Part shown: positions 20,643 to 31,400 of the stretch, piece after piece
Layout: every line of letters begins with the position of its first letter
How positions within the stretch are numbered: the stretch's first letter is position 1
Assembly: GCA_017307375.1 (NCBI GenBank)
Contig: JAFKFH010000009.1
Coordinates: 62,001 to 126,000, forward strand
Origin: Alphaproteobacteria bacterium
Lineage (GTDB): Bacteria; Pseudomonadota; Alphaproteobacteria; Ferrovibrionales; Ferrovibrionaceae
Length of the DNA stretch: 64,000 nt
Direction of reading: 5' to 3'
Program-made: the position numbers and the translations under genes
The notes under the pieces: generated by a model
Told to the model about the DNA's origin: nothing
The model's input: the letters and a program-made list of their open reading frames with translations, nothing else
The model's database searches: none

Positions 20643-22283
20643 GTGGCCGGCCAGGGCACGCTGAAGACCCGGCTGCTCGCCCGGCTCTACGCCAGCCGGC
20701 TCTACGACATCTGGCTGAACGGCCCGGTCCCCAAGGGGCTGGACGTCGCCCCGGCCGAACCCTGGCCGGGCGATCCGGCGGCCGCCGACCGGCTGTTCCA
20801 CGGCCGCTGGCGCCTGGGCGGCGAGGAGATCGTCACCCGCGACCTGCCCTGGACCGGACCCCAGGGCGGGCCGGCCTGGACCGAAGCGCTGCACGATTTC
20901 GAATGGCTGCGCCATTTCACCGCCAACGGCGGCGACACCGCGCGCCGCCACGCCCGCGCCCTGGTCGCTGGCTGGCTTGGCCATTTCCCGCGCTGGCAGG
21001 TGCTGACCTGGCGGCCGGACATCCTCGGCCGCCGGCTGATCGCCTGGTTCCATGCCTGGAGCTTTCTGGTGGAAGGGTCGGAAACGACCTTCACCCGCTC
21101 GTTCCACGCCGCCCTGCTGCGCCAGGCCCGGCATCTGAGCAACGCCATCGACCAGGCGCCGGCCGGTGCGAGCCGGATCGATGCGACGGTTGCCTTCGTC
21201 TATAGCTGCCTCTGCCTCGACGATCGCGCCGGGCTGATGCCCAGGGCGGTCGCCCGGCTGGAGGCCGAGATCGCGCGCCAGATCCTGCCCGATGGCGGCC
21301 ATGTCTCGCGCTGCCCCACCACCCTGCTCGGCGTTCTCGCCCGGCTGGTCGGGCTCAAGGCTGCGCTGATCGGGGCCAACCAGACACCGCCGCGCGGGGT
21401 GATCGAGGCCATCGACCGGATCGCCCCGGCGTTGCGCATGCTGCGCCACGGCGACGGTGCGTTCGGCCTGTTCCAGGGCGGCATCGAGGGCGATACGCGC
21501 CTGGCCGACGCCGTGCTGTCGCGGGCCGAGGCCCATGGCAAGCCGCTGGCCGAGGCCCCGTATTCCGGCTTCGAGCGGGCGACGGCCAAGAAGGGATTGC
21601 TGCTGGTCGACGTCGGCCCGCCCCCCGATCCCGCCACGACCGGCGGCCGGCCGCATGCCGGACTGCTCGCCTGCGAATTCTCCTCGGGCAAGGACCGCCT
21701 GCTCGTCAATTGCGGCGAGACCCTGCGCACCGACGGCGTCTGGGCGGGGGCGCTGGCCGCGACCGCCGCCCATACCACGCTGGTCCTGGACGACCACCAC
21801 GCCCTCGACATCGCCAAGCCGGAAACCTGGCCCGAGCGGCCGCGGGTCGAACGCCAGGAGACCGAGGGTGCCATCTGGATCGCGGCCGAACATGACGGCT
21901 ATCGCAGCCGCTACGGCCTCAAGCACCGCCGCCGCCTTTTCCTGAACCATGACGGCGACGATCTGCGCGGCGAGGACAGCCTGATCGGCAACGCGATGGC
22001 CGGGGCGGCCGACCGCGACGTCAACCTGCGCTTCCACCTCCATCCGTCGGTTTCGGCCTCGCTGACCCAGGGGGGCGAGGAAGTGCTGCTGCGCACGCCG
22101 TCGGGCGAAGGCTGGCGCTTCCGCGCGTCGGGCCGCCATCTCGGCCTCGACGATTCGATCTATTTCGGCGACGGGATCGAAGCGCGGCGGACCCTGCAGA
22201 TCCTGGTCAGCGATCGCATCGGGCCGGAAGGCGCGGTGGTCAAATGGGCGCTGACGCGCCTGCGCCAGGACGGGTCCGATTGA
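20643..22283 (+). CDS. Heparinase II/III-like protein
   Basis: A 546-residue protein with an N-terminal alpha-toroid part (about residues 1-320, with WLRHFTANGGDTARRHARAL and AWFHAWSFLVEGSE) and a C-terminal beta-sandwich part (about residues 330-546). This arrangement is found in heparinase II/III-family polysaccharide lyases. No signal peptide is visible, which is common in this alphaproteobacterial group located beside rpe and rsmB-type genes. The substrate is unknown. The start is GTG 20643, and the stop overlaps the next start by one base (TGATG). Confidence 0.8.
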   Translation: MAGQGTLKTRLLARLYASRLYDIWLNGPVPKGLDVAPAEPWPGDPAAADRLFHGRWRLGGEEIVTRDLPWTGPQGGPAWTEALHDFEWLRHFTANGGDTARRHARALVAGWLGHFPRWQVLTWRPDILGRRLIAWFHAWSFLVEGSETTFTRSFHAALLRQARHLSNAIDQAPAGASRIDATVAFVYSCLCLDDRAGLMPRAVARLEAEIARQILPDGGHVSRCPTTLLGVLARLVGLKAALIGANQTPPRGVIEAIDRIAPALRMLRHGDGAFGLFQGGIEGDTRLADAVLSRAEAHGKPLAEAPYSGFERATAKKGLLLVDVGPPPDPATTGGRPHAGLLACEFSSGKDRLLVNCGETLRTDGVWAGALAATAAHTTLVLDDHHALDIAKPETWPERPRVERQETEGAIWIAAEHDGYRSRYGLKHRRRLFLNHDGDDLRGEDSLIGNAMAGAADRDVNLRFHLHPSVSASLTQGGEEVLLRTPSGEGWRFRASGRHLGLDDSIYFGDGIEARRTLQILVSDRIGPEGAVVKWALTRLRQDGSD

Positions 22284-23413
22284 TGGCCCGCATCCTGTTC
22301 GTGGTCAACGAGGCGCTGTTCTTCACCACCCACCGCATGCCGATCGCGCTGGCGCTGATCGCCGCGGGGCACCAGGTCGACGTCGCCGCCCCGCCCGACG
22401 AGAAGCCGGCAGCCAAGATCCGTGCCGCCGGCATCAACTTTCACCCGATTCCGCTGGGCCGCGGCAGCCGCAATCCGCTGGGCGAACTGAAGCTGATCCT
22501 GGCCATTGCCGGCGTGCTGCGCCGGACCCGGCCCGACCTGGCCCATTTCGTGTCGATGAAGCCGGTCATCTGGGGCGGCATGCTGGCCCGGCTGATGGGC
22601 GTCCGGGCAGCCGTCTTCGCCGTCACCGGGCTGGGCTACATGTTCATCCGCGAGGGGCTGGCGGTCGCGGCACAGCGCACGATCCTGGCCGCGCTCTACC
22701 GTTTCGCGCTGGGCCACGCCAACAGCCGGACGATCTTCCAGAACGACGACGACCGCGACACTTTCCTGATCCGGCGCATGGTCGATCCGGCGAAAATCGT
22801 CATGATCCGGGGCTGCGGCGTCGCCCTCGACCAGTTCCGCGCCAGCCCCGAGCCGCCCGACGCCGATGTCGTGATGTTCCCGGCCCGGCTGATCGGCGAC
22901 AAGGGCGTGCGCGAGTTCGTGACGGCGGTCCAGCGGCTGAAGCCGCGTTATCCCCAGGTCCGCTTCGTGCTGGTCGGGCGTACCGATCCGCAGAATCCGA
23001 CGGCGCTGTCGGAGGCCGAGATTGCCCGGATGGTCGCGGCCGGCGACCTGGAATGGTGGGGGTTCTCGGCCGACATGCCGGCGACGCTGGCCCAGGCCAC
23101 GATCGTGGTGCTGCCCTCCTATCGCGAAGGCCTGCCGCGTGGGCTGATCGAGGCGGCCGCTTGCCAGCGGGCGATCGTCACGACCGACGTGCCGGGCTGC
23201 CGCGACGTCGTCCGGCACGAGGTGAACGGGCTGCTGGTGCCGGTCCGCGACGGCGAGGCGACCGCGACGGCGATCGCCCGGCTGCTCGATGCCCCCGCCC
23301 TGCGCCATCGTCTGGCCGCGGCCGGGCGCCAGATCGCCGAGGCCGAATTCTCGGTCGAAGGTTTCGTCGAGCAGAGCCTGGCCGCCTATCGCGCCGTCGG
23401 CTTCAATCCCTGA
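22283..23413 (+). CDS. Glycosyltransferase family 4-type protein
   Basis: A 376-residue GT-B fold glycosyltransferase. The N-terminal domain starts MARILFVVNEALFFTTHRMP, and the C-terminal nucleotide-sugar binding part contains VVLPSYREGLPRGLIEAAAC, the family's acidic EX7E-type motif. Similar proteins transfer sugars to lipid carriers in surface polysaccharide synthesis. It is translationally coupled to the preceding heparinase-like gene by TGATG. Its last 11 bases overlap the convergent dGTPase-like gene. Confidence 0.85.
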   Translation: MARILFVVNEALFFTTHRMPIALALIAAGHQVDVAAPPDEKPAAKIRAAGINFHPIPLGRGSRNPLGELKLILAIAGVLRRTRPDLAHFVSMKPVIWGGMLARLMGVRAAVFAVTGLGYMFIREGLAVAAQRTILAALYRFALGHANSRTIFQNDDDRDTFLIRRMVDPAKIVMIRGCGVALDQFRASPEPPDADVVMFPARLIGDKGVREFVTAVQRLKPRYPQVRFVLVGRTDPQNPTALSEAEIARMVAAGDLEWWGFSADMPATLAQATIVVLPSYREGLPRGLIEAAACQRAIVTTDVPGCRDVVRHEVNGLLVPVRDGEATATAIARLLDAPALRHRLAAAGRQIAEAEFSVEGFVEQSLAAYRAVGFNP

Positions 23414-24716
23414 CCAGGCCCTTGATCCGGCGATAGCGGCTGAGCGCGTAGGAATCGGTCGCCCCCGACACGAAGTCGGTGACCGCCATCAGCCAGCGAT
23501 AGCGCGGCGCGTCGGCCGCCGGCAGATCGGGCAGCAGCCGCACCAGCGCCTCGGCGCGCGGCGACAGCCGGACGTCGCGCCCGGCCGCCTCGCGCTCGGC
23601 CAGGGCGGCGCAGTGGACCTGCAGCAAGGTCTCGATGATCTCCGCACCGCCGATCTCGATCTCGTAGCGCTCGCGGGTCTGGAAGATGCGCTCGCGCGTC
23701 AGTTGCTCGATCTGCTGCAGCGTCGCGGCATGGCTGGTCTGCGACAGCAGGTCGCCCATTGCGACGCCCTCGGTGATCTCGGGTTCGCGCGCCAGGAACA
23801 CCTCGGCCGCTTCGTCGATCAGGGCGCCGATCGCCTTGGCCCGCAGATAGGTGACGGCACGCTGCGGTTCGTCGATTTCCTTGTAGCGCGGGGTCGGACC
23901 GCCGACGAGATCGAGCAGCAGCTCCTCGGCCTCGCGGAAATTGAGCCGGCCGAGGCGAAAGCCGTCCTCGATGTCGACGACGCGGTAGCAGATATCGTCC
24001 GCGGCCTCGAGCAGATAGGCCAGCGGATGGCGGCACCACGTGCCCGGTCCGCGCGGGATCAGCCCGACTTCGCCGGCCACGTCGGCGAACAGATCGGCCT
24101 CGGCCGTGAAATAGCCGAACTTGCCCTTGACCCGGCTGGCCGGGTCGGCCGAGCCGCGCGGATACTTGGCAAAGCTCGCCAGCGTCGCGCAGGTCAGGCG
24201 CAGCCCGCCGGCATCGTGCCAGGATTGCAGCCGCGAGACGACGCGGAACCCTTGGGCGTTGCCCTCGAAGTTCAGGAGGTCGAGGCGTTCGGCCTCGCTC
24301 AACCCGTCAAGGTAGCGGGCGCCGCCGGTGGCGAACCAGTGGCGCATCGTGTTCTCGCCGAAATGGCCGAACGGCGGGTTGCCGATGTCGTGGGCCAGGC
24401 AGGCGGCGGCGACGATATGGCCGAACTCGGCCGCCTCGATGTCGCGCAAGCGGTGGCGGTCGACGATGGTGCGGCCGATCGCGGCGCCGAGCGAGCGGCC
24501 GACGGAGGAGACCTCCAGGCTGTGGGTCAGGCGGGTGCGGACATAGTCGTTGTCGGGCAGCGAGTGGACCTGCGTCTTGTCCTGCAGCCGGCGGAAGGCC
24601 GAGGAGAACACCACCCTGTCCCAGTCCTTCTGGAACGGGCTGCGTTCGGGTGTAACCGCCTCGGCCCCGACATGGCCGAGACGGCGCGCGGAGAGAAGCC
24701 GGCGCCAGTCCATCAT
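23403..24716 (-). CDS. dgt: Deoxyguanosinetriphosphate triphosphohydrolase-like HD protein
   Basis: Hydrolyses dNTPs to nucleosides and triphosphate. The HD metal site is seen as RLTHSLEVSSVGRSLG and ACLAHDIGNPPFGHFGE, and the C-terminal KEIDEPQRAVTYLRAKAIG segment is typical. The 437-residue length fits the dGTPase type-2 subfamily common in alphaproteobacteria. Two adjacent ATG codons (24716 and 24713) are the likely starts; a TTG start at 24749 is less plausible. It is divergent from the interrupted dehydratase gene, so it marks the left native flank of the island. Confidence 0.9.
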   Translation of the reverse strand: MMDWRRLLSARRLGHVGAEAVTPERSPFQKDWDRVVFSSAFRRLQDKTQVHSLPDNDYVRTRLTHSLEVSSVGRSLGAAIGRTIVDRHRLRDIEAAEFGHIVAAACLAHDIGNPPFGHFGENTMRHWFATGGARYLDGLSEAERLDLLNFEGNAQGFRVVSRLQSWHDAGGLRLTCATLASFAKYPRGSADPASRVKGKFGYFTAEADLFADVAGEVGLIPRGPGTWCRHPLAYLLEAADDICYRVVDIEDGFRLGRLNFREAEELLLDLVGGPTPRYKEIDEPQRAVTYLRAKAIGALIDEAAEVFLAREPEITEGVAMGDLLSQTSHAATLQQIEQLTRERIFQTRERYEIEIGGAEIIETLLQVHCAALAEREAAGRDVRLSPRAEALVRLLPDLPAADAPRYRWLMAVTDFVSGATDSYALSRYRRIKGLVRD

Positions 24717-24801
24717 GGCCGGCACTGTAGCCTTGCCTTTCGTTGACAATCAACCGGACAGGGCGAAGGATCGCTTACAGACCTTGAGGGAGGAGCGGGC
24801 G

Positions 24802-24981
24802 ATGTCGAAGGATTTGCGCACGGGACTTACCGCCTATGGCGACGAGAAGCTCTCGCTATTCCTGCACAACGCGTTTGGCGATTCGGCACCCGTAGACAGT
24901 CGCGCTCGACACTTCAAGTATTTCCTTCATCGCAGCAACATGATGAAATCCGCACCATTAACTCGTCGGGCCAGCGATTGA
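24802..24981 (+). pseudogene. Truncated 5' end of an IlvD/Edd-family dehydratase gene, now a leader ORF for druH
   Basis: The first 25 codons (MSKDLRTGLTAYGDEKLSLF, then LHNAF) match the start of the intact dehydratase at 34540: 18 of 25 residues and 54 of 75 bases agree. Most base differences are silent or conservative, so both copies evolved as coding sequence. After about 24876 similarity stops and the frame runs on for 34 unrelated codons to a TGA at 24979. A good ribosome site (GGGAGGAGCG) precedes the ATG. The stop overlaps the druH start as TGATG. The rest of the gene is missing on this side, so this is the left edge of the island. Confidence 0.75.
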
Positions 24982-27900
24982 TGCACACGCCCCCCTTATT
25001 ATCAGCCAGCATTGAACAACTCGAAAATAGCTTCGAGGCGGCGAGAGGCGACTACGCTCAATTGAAACTAATTGCCGACGCAATTCTGAAACATAAAGCA
25101 TCAAACGCAGTGCGTTTAAGCATAAAGGTAAATGCAGAAATGTTCCGGCTAAAGCGCGAGGCTGGAATACTTTCTTCACCTTCGAAAAAACTTACTGAAT
25201 TGCTAGGCCAGTTTCAGCTTCGTGCGCCAGACGGTAGACCGCTGCATCGCTACCGATTGGGTAAGGATGGTTACGATCAGCTATCAACATTCATGCGCCT
25301 GCGTGCTCCTCGCCTGGCAGACGGAAATTCCAACGACGCGGCACTGCTGGCCCTTTGGTCATCAGCTTGGTTCCGCCGAGAATATGATGGGAGTCTACGT
25401 AAATATAGTCAGCTTGCCTCAGCAATCGGCGCAAATATTACTGATGCGCAGTGGCGTGAATTATTGACGCAGGGACTTGAATGGTGGCAGCGCCCGCTCA
25501 TAGTACGTACGGGGAGACGCCATAGGTTGCTGACTATAGCGGTCGAGGGGGGGTTTCCCGCGCGCGTGCTTGAAGCCGGCCTTGGCTGGTTGCCGCGCTT
25601 TTTGAATGAAGTCGTCGGTCGTTTGCTCGGCGTCGCCGAAAATCCTTCGTCCGACGATGCCTTCGCCATGGCTGATGCTGCAAAACATCGACTGCGCGAT
25701 GCTTATCGCGAACAGGCTTTCATCGCACTCGCTGCCGACTTGGCGCTGGCAATTGTGAAATTGCGGCGCATCGCCGAGAGGACGTCTACGCCCGGTACGG
25801 CGCCCTCGGCCGTACTCGATCAGCTCCACCCCAACTGGCGCAATGAATTGCCGATTGCGGCCGATACGGATGCAGCTCGCAGGCTGGTAGATGGAATGCT
25901 CGCGGCCGAAAAGATCGCACGAGGCTTGGGTGGGGGGGCAGGCTGCGTGCGCGTGTTGCGGCGGAGGGTAGAAGGATGGAGCGCGGGGCTCAGGCTGTCT
26001 CTCGGGGGAGAACTCAAAGCGGCTGAACTGGCCGGCCTCGCGGCGCCTGGAACGAGACTAGGCGTACATCCCTATGGTGTGTTGGCACGTGCAGTGGGCG
26101 AAGAACTAGCCTTTCTCGATCCACCTGGTGAAGACGACGATAGTTGGCGGTTGCGTCCACTTACCGGCAGGACCGAGTTAGATGATGTGCCAATGGTGGC
26201 GCGCATTGAAGTCCTGATCCAGTCCCCCAGCGGGTTAGCTCGGGTAATGCCATGGCCCGGCGGCAGCCCCGAGCACAGTGACGTAATCACATTCGAGATC
26301 GAGGCCGATGACGCCGAAGGACCAACTGCGCTCGTGCTTGCCGCGCGCGGATCAGCGAGCCTGCGTGCCGTGCGAGTGGTGGTCACTGCTCCCGCCGATT
26401 GGTCTGTTCGCTGGGAGGACGAAGCTGTTGAAGGATCTCCCCATAGCATCGGTACAATCGACGATCGACGAAGGCTATGGCTTGCTGACAGGTCTGTGCT
26501 CGTGGAAAGCGCGGACGGGAGCTTACTCTATCGCATCCAAACTGGCGTGGACGAGGAGTCGCGCGACCGTATCGGGCTCGACGGTCACTCGCCGCAAGGC
26601 TTAGATGGTGCAGATGATTGGCCGCTTTTCGCAGGCCCGCCAACGGTCAATTGTTATCATGGGCGTACCCAAACGAAACCTGCAGACAATGAACTGCTCT
26701 GGCGCCAGGCACGCAGCGATCAGTGGCGCGAGTTGGCGCGGTCCCGACTTCCAGTCGGCGTAGTTGAGATCATGTGGCGTGACTCCAAGACGAGGTTCGT
26801 TCGTGACCGCGTTCGAGCAGCGACAATACCGCCGTCAGCACGGGTATTTCGCGAGCGCGATGGCGAAGGCTGGCGCTATAGCTTTCAAGGCTTCGGCAAA
26901 CTGGCGATCGCACCGGAGCCTGTCGCGGGACTGCATGCGGAGCGGCACTCCGAAACCGTCTTCACGCTCTCGTTCCGCAGCAATCCTGCGCGTCGCGTCA
27001 CCTTTGCGATAAAAATACCCAACAGCACCCATCAGATCCGTATCACGCTGCCCTTCCCGTTGCGCGATGGGATCGCGCATTGGAATGGTAAGATCGTGCA
27101 GCCGGGCTCGGAGATGACCCCAGCGCAATTGGCCGAGCTTGTCGCCTTTGGCGAGAGCCGCCTTACGCTCTGCTGCGAAGTCAAGAATGTCGAGAGCGCC
27201 TTTCCCGCACACTATACGCTTGGTGAACGAGAACTTGGCCTGCGACCGCTCGCGGATCGGGTTCGCAGTGACCTTGCTTCTGCTGGGATTGACACCTGGG
27301 TTGCACTCAGCATCGGCAATGGTGCTCCACCTTGGCGGATCAGGCTGTTTGATTGCGATATCCGCTGTGCGGATGGCATGGCGTCAATCGTAAAGCTTGG
27401 TCTCAATGAGCAACCGTTGATCTTGGCCGGGCGATCGGTCGCCGCGCCCTGTGAAGAGTATCGTTTGGCCGAGATCAGTGGTGAAGATGCGCTGAACCGG
27501 CATTCGATTATGCTTGCCGAGAGCATGACAGGAGCCTGGTGGGTATATTTGCGCAGCGATCGCACGGTTCGATCAAGACCGTCGATTGTCCTGTGTGCCG
27601 GCCCAACTCCTCCCACCGGCCATGGTCTGGCCGCAGCGGCAATCATAGCCGCACCGTCGGTACGACAAGCGGCGATCGTTGAACGATTGAACGCAATAGC
27701 TGCCGATGCGGATGGTATTGCAGAAGATGTTGCCTGGCTAACTAGGCTGACCGGTTCATTGGACGGGTTGCCGGCATCGACGTTTGATGTCCTGACAGCG
27801 CTTCCTCAGGTGCCGGGGGTGCTCGCGCGTCTACTCCTATCCGCCGATGACACTACCCGAGCGAGCATTTGGCGGCTTGAGATGGAGTTGCCCTTTATCT

Positions 27901-28430
27901 GGGCGGCACTGCCGCTGGAGGCATGGAGTTCGGCTGCCAACGCGCTTGGACGCAGCGTCATTGATCCGCTCCTTGCGGCGGGCTTGGAGTTGGCGCAGAC
28001 CGCCCCAATCGGCAAGCAGGTCATCGATAGCGCCTCCATCCGAACCGGTAATCTCGACCCCGTGATAGGCACCGCGTTGGTGGGCGCCGAGTTGCTCCCA
28101 AGACCTTCCTTGATCCCGTCAATACACGACGCTGCGCAAGGCTATGTGCGCCGCACGTTCGATCGCGGCGACATGGCTATCGGGCTGCCGAAGCAAACGA
28201 GCTTGTTCCGCACGCCGGAACTCGAACACCATCTTCCCGGCTCGTTCAAGACCACGTTCGACTTAATGCACCTGGAGGCGCTCGACGCTCCTATCGCCGC
28301 CGCCGTCGCGGCGAAAACCGACATCAAGCTGACGCGCGCGCAACTCCGGCGCTGTAAGGAGGCTATGAGGGCCGATCCTGTCTATTTCGCGGAGGGTTTC
28401 ACGGCGGCACTGCTGGGCACAGAACGATAG
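24981..28430 (+). CDS. druH: DruH-like protein, Druantia type III defence
   Basis: A 1149-residue protein with no recognised catalytic motif. Identification rests on context: type III Druantia consists of exactly two genes, a large protein of unknown fold (DruH, about this size) followed by the DruE helicase, and this pair has the same order and sizes. The N-terminal 150 residues look helical; the middle and C-terminus have mixed beta-rich segments. Codon use differs from the flanks, and a hand count gives 35% GC over 25081-25140 against 73% over 24661-24720, a clear sign of transfer. It has no ribosome site of its own and starts in a TGATG overlap; a TTG at 24978 is also possible. The name should be checked by profile search. 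Confidence 0.75.
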   Translation: MHTPPLLSASIEQLENSFEAARGDYAQLKLIADAILKHKASNAVRLSIKVNAEMFRLKREAGILSSPSKKLTELLGQFQLRAPDGRPLHRYRLGKDGYDQLSTFMRLRAPRLADGNSNDAALLALWSSAWFRREYDGSLRKYSQLASAIGANITDAQWRELLTQGLEWWQRPLIVRTGRRHRLLTIAVEGGFPARVLEAGLGWLPRFLNEVVGRLLGVAENPSSDDAFAMADAAKHRLRDAYREQAFIALAADLALAIVKLRRIAERTSTPGTAPSAVLDQLHPNWRNELPIAADTDAARRLVDGMLAAEKIARGLGGGAGCVRVLRRRVEGWSAGLRLSLGGELKAAELAGLAAPGTRLGVHPYGVLARAVGEELAFLDPPGEDDDSWRLRPLTGRTELDDVPMVARIEVLIQSPSGLARVMPWPGGSPEHSDVITFEIEADDAEGPTALVLAARGSASLRAVRVVVTAPADWSVRWEDEAVEGSPHSIGTIDDRRRLWLADRSVLVESADGSLLYRIQTGVDEESRDRIGLDGHSPQGLDGADDWPLFAGPPTVNCYHGRTQTKPADNELLWRQARSDQWRELARSRLPVGVVEIMWRDSKTRFVRDRVRAATIPPSARVFRERDGEGWRYSFQGFGKLAIAPEPVAGLHAERHSETVFTLSFRSNPARRVTFAIKIPNSTHQIRITLPFPLRDGIAHWNGKIVQPGSEMTPAQLAELVAFGESRLTLCCEVKNVESAFPAHYTLGERELGLRPLADRVRSDLASAGIDTWVALSIGNGAPPWRIRLFDCDIRCADGMASIVKLGLNEQPLILAGRSVAAPCEEYRLAEISGEDALNRHSIMLAESMTGAWWVYLRSDRTVRSRPSIVLCAGPTPPTGHGLAAAAIIAAPSVRQAAIVERLNAIAADADGIAEDVAWLTRLTGSLDGLPASTFDVLTALPQVPGVLARLLLSADDTTRASIWRLEMELPFIWAALPLEAWSSAANALGRSVIDPLLAAGLELAQTAPIGKQVIDSASIRTGNLDPVIGTALVGAELLPRPSLIPSIHDAAQGYVRRTFDRGDMAIGLPKQTSLFRTPELEHHLPGSFKTTFDLMHLEALDAPIAAAVAAKTDIKLTRAQLRRCKEAMRADPVYFAEGFTAALLGTER

Positions 28431-28443
28431 TGGGGAAATAGAT

Positions 28444-31400
28444 TTGCGCACGTTGACGCCATTTCAGGCGCTGGAAGAAATTCACCAACGGTCGGTCGAG
28501 GCAATCCTTGGTCTGAGCGGGCTCAACCATGCTGCGCTTGCCGCGGAGGTTCGACGCAAATTCGGCGGCCGGGACATCAGTTCCGGAGCCCTGTTGCAGG
28601 AGCCGATCCTCGAAGCTGCATTTCCCTTCATCGAAGCTGAGCCGACACTAGCTTCGCTTGCGGGCACGTTGCTCCACCCCAAGGTTATTGATGCACTTGA
28701 TCTGCCGGGCGAACCTCGAATCGGCAAAGACCGGCATCCCTATACGCATCAGCTTGAGGCTTGGCAGCACCTGACTGCTGTCCCCCCTCAGTCGATCCTC
28801 GTCACCAGCGGTACCGGCTCAGGCAAGACCGAATGTTTCATGGTCCCTTTGCTCGACGATCTGGCGAAAGAAGCCGAGGCGCAGCGCGAGCCGCTCTGCG
28901 GCGTACGTGCGATCGCGCTCTATCCGCTCAACGCACTCATCGCGAGCCAGCAGGACCGGCTAGGCAAATGGACCAGGCCGTTCGGGGGCAAGATACGTTA
29001 TGCCCTCTATAACGGTGAAATGCCCGAGGACGACAAGGATGCGCGCGAGCGCACCACCCCGGAGCAAGTTCTTTGCCGCCGCACTCTGCGGAGCAACCCG
29101 CCTCCCATTCTCGTCACCAATGTGACGATGCTCGAATATCTGACGGTGCGCCGGAAGGATCGGCCGATACTGGATGCCTCGCAGGGCAAGCTGCGCTGGA
29201 TCATTCTCGATGAGGCGCACAGCTATACTGGATCCAATGCGGCGGAAATCGCGCTGCTCCTGCGGCGCGTACTCCTATCCTTCGATGTGACGCCAGATCA
29301 GGTCCGATTCGTCGCCACTTCGGCGACAATCGGTGAAGGCGCCGATGTCACGGAAGACTTGCGGCGTTTTCTGCGCGATGTCTCGGGCGTGGCGGGGGAG
29401 CGTGTGCATGTCGTGGTCGGGCATCACCGTACGCCTCAGCTACCGCCGCCCGATCAGGAGAAGCGCCTTGGCAGCATCTCCGTGTCAGAACTTGACGCCG
29501 GTTCGGCCTTCGAGCGGCTTTCGCGTAATCCGGTGGTGCAGAATCAAGTAACCGAACTCACGCGCGGCGCACGCCCGTGGTCCGTGGTAGCCAGGGAACT
29601 GAGTGAAACGGGTGCGGAACCCGAAGCGCTTGCGCTCGCGCTGGCCCGTGCCGAAAAAGGCGGTGAGCGGCTGTTGCCCTTGCGAGTCCACGCGTTTCAT
29701 CGGGCCATTCCCGGCTTATGGACCTGCCTCAACCCCGACTGTACCGGACGGGCGGATGGCTGGCCCTTTGGCGGTATATTGCCGGAAGCGGTCGATAAAT
29801 GCCCTGCTTGCGACGGTCGGGTGCTACCCGTGGTGTCCTGTCGAAGTTGTGGCGAGCCCTTCCTCGATGCGATTGAGGAGAGTCGTATTCTGCGTTCGCG
29901 CGATGAAGATGAGCGCGAAGACGAGTATGCGCGGGATTCGGAAGAGGAAAGCGCGTCATCATCGGATGACGAAGAAGTGCGGTTAGCCGCTCCGGGGATC
30001 GAGCGCCTTATCGCCGCGCGCCCCTTACCCCATGCCCGCCCGCTGCACGTCGATCCGCACAGTGGCGTCATCGCCGACCGGCCGGGCGATGGATTTATCG
30101 CTCTATCGGCCCATGATCGCGAGGAACCTGAATTTTGTCCCTCCTGCCAGATAGCTGGCACAGAGAAGCAGCCGCGCATATTGTGGCCATTCCGGTTTGG
30201 CGCGCCCGCGATCTTGAGCAATGCAAGCCCGGTGCTGCTCGAGAGCACCGAGCCCTCGACGCCTGATCCTGAAGCCGAGCATTCTCCCCCTGCCGAAGGT
30301 CGACAATTGCTGTCGTTTACCGATAGCCGGCAGGGAACGGCTCGGTTCTCCGCGAAATTGCAAAACGCCGCCGAGCGAAACCATGTGCGCGCGCTGATCT
30401 ATTTCGCAGCGCAGGACTCCACGCGCGACGATCCGGCGAATGCAGCTGACTTGGCTCGTCTGGATGCCGCTATCGCAGCCCTCCGGGCGCATGGAGGTGT
30501 GGCGGCTGAGACAGCCTTGCCGCTTTTGGAGCAACAGAGGAAAGATTTGGCCAAGACCCCCGTTGGTCTGCTTTGGGAGACTGTACGGAGTCGGCTGATC
30601 GAGCGCGATGAAATCAGCTACTGGATGCGTAAGGTCTGGGCGAAACGCGACCCCGAACGTTTCGGCGATCCGGCGAAGGGACCGGCACGCTTTGCTGAAC
30701 TGATGCTGCTCCGGGAGCTCGCCCGCCGCACCCGACGGGCCAATTCGCTCGAGACCATGGGGCTAGCGAGCCTGCGCTTTGAGGTGATAGAGAATCTGCC
30801 TGATGCGAAAACGCCAGATGCATTGCGCTCCCGAGGAAAGATCATCCAGGATTGGCGCGATTTCCTCTACCTGAGCCTTACTATCAATGTGCGCGACTAC
30901 TTCGCGATTCGGATCGACGGACCCGACGCACATTGGCTGCAACCGGGTATCCCATCGAAACGGCTAATCGGTCCCAATGATGCTATCACCTCAAGGGCAG
31001 AGATTCGGTGGCCGCAGGTGCGGCCGGGCTATGTTGCGCAACGCGGCACTCTTCCACGACTGTTAGAGCTTGCGCTCGAGTTGAACGCGGACGAACGCGG
31101 CGATCGCGATATCATCAACGAAGTTCTTGAAAGGGCGTGGCTAGATCTCCGACCGCTGTTCACGACCACTGGCGGCAGTGACCTACGGCTCGATCTGGCC
31201 AATGCTCTAATCGCGCCCGTGGAAAAGGCATGGCGCTGCCCGGTCACGCGCCGTGTGCTCGATGCGACCTTCTGCGGCTATTCACCCTACGGCCTGCGAG
31301 CTGGAACGATGCGCAGGACAGGTTCGCGCGCAGAACCTATCGAGATGCCGCGACATCCCACCCCTTTCCTGAGGGAGCCTGGAGGCGAGGCGGATGTGCG

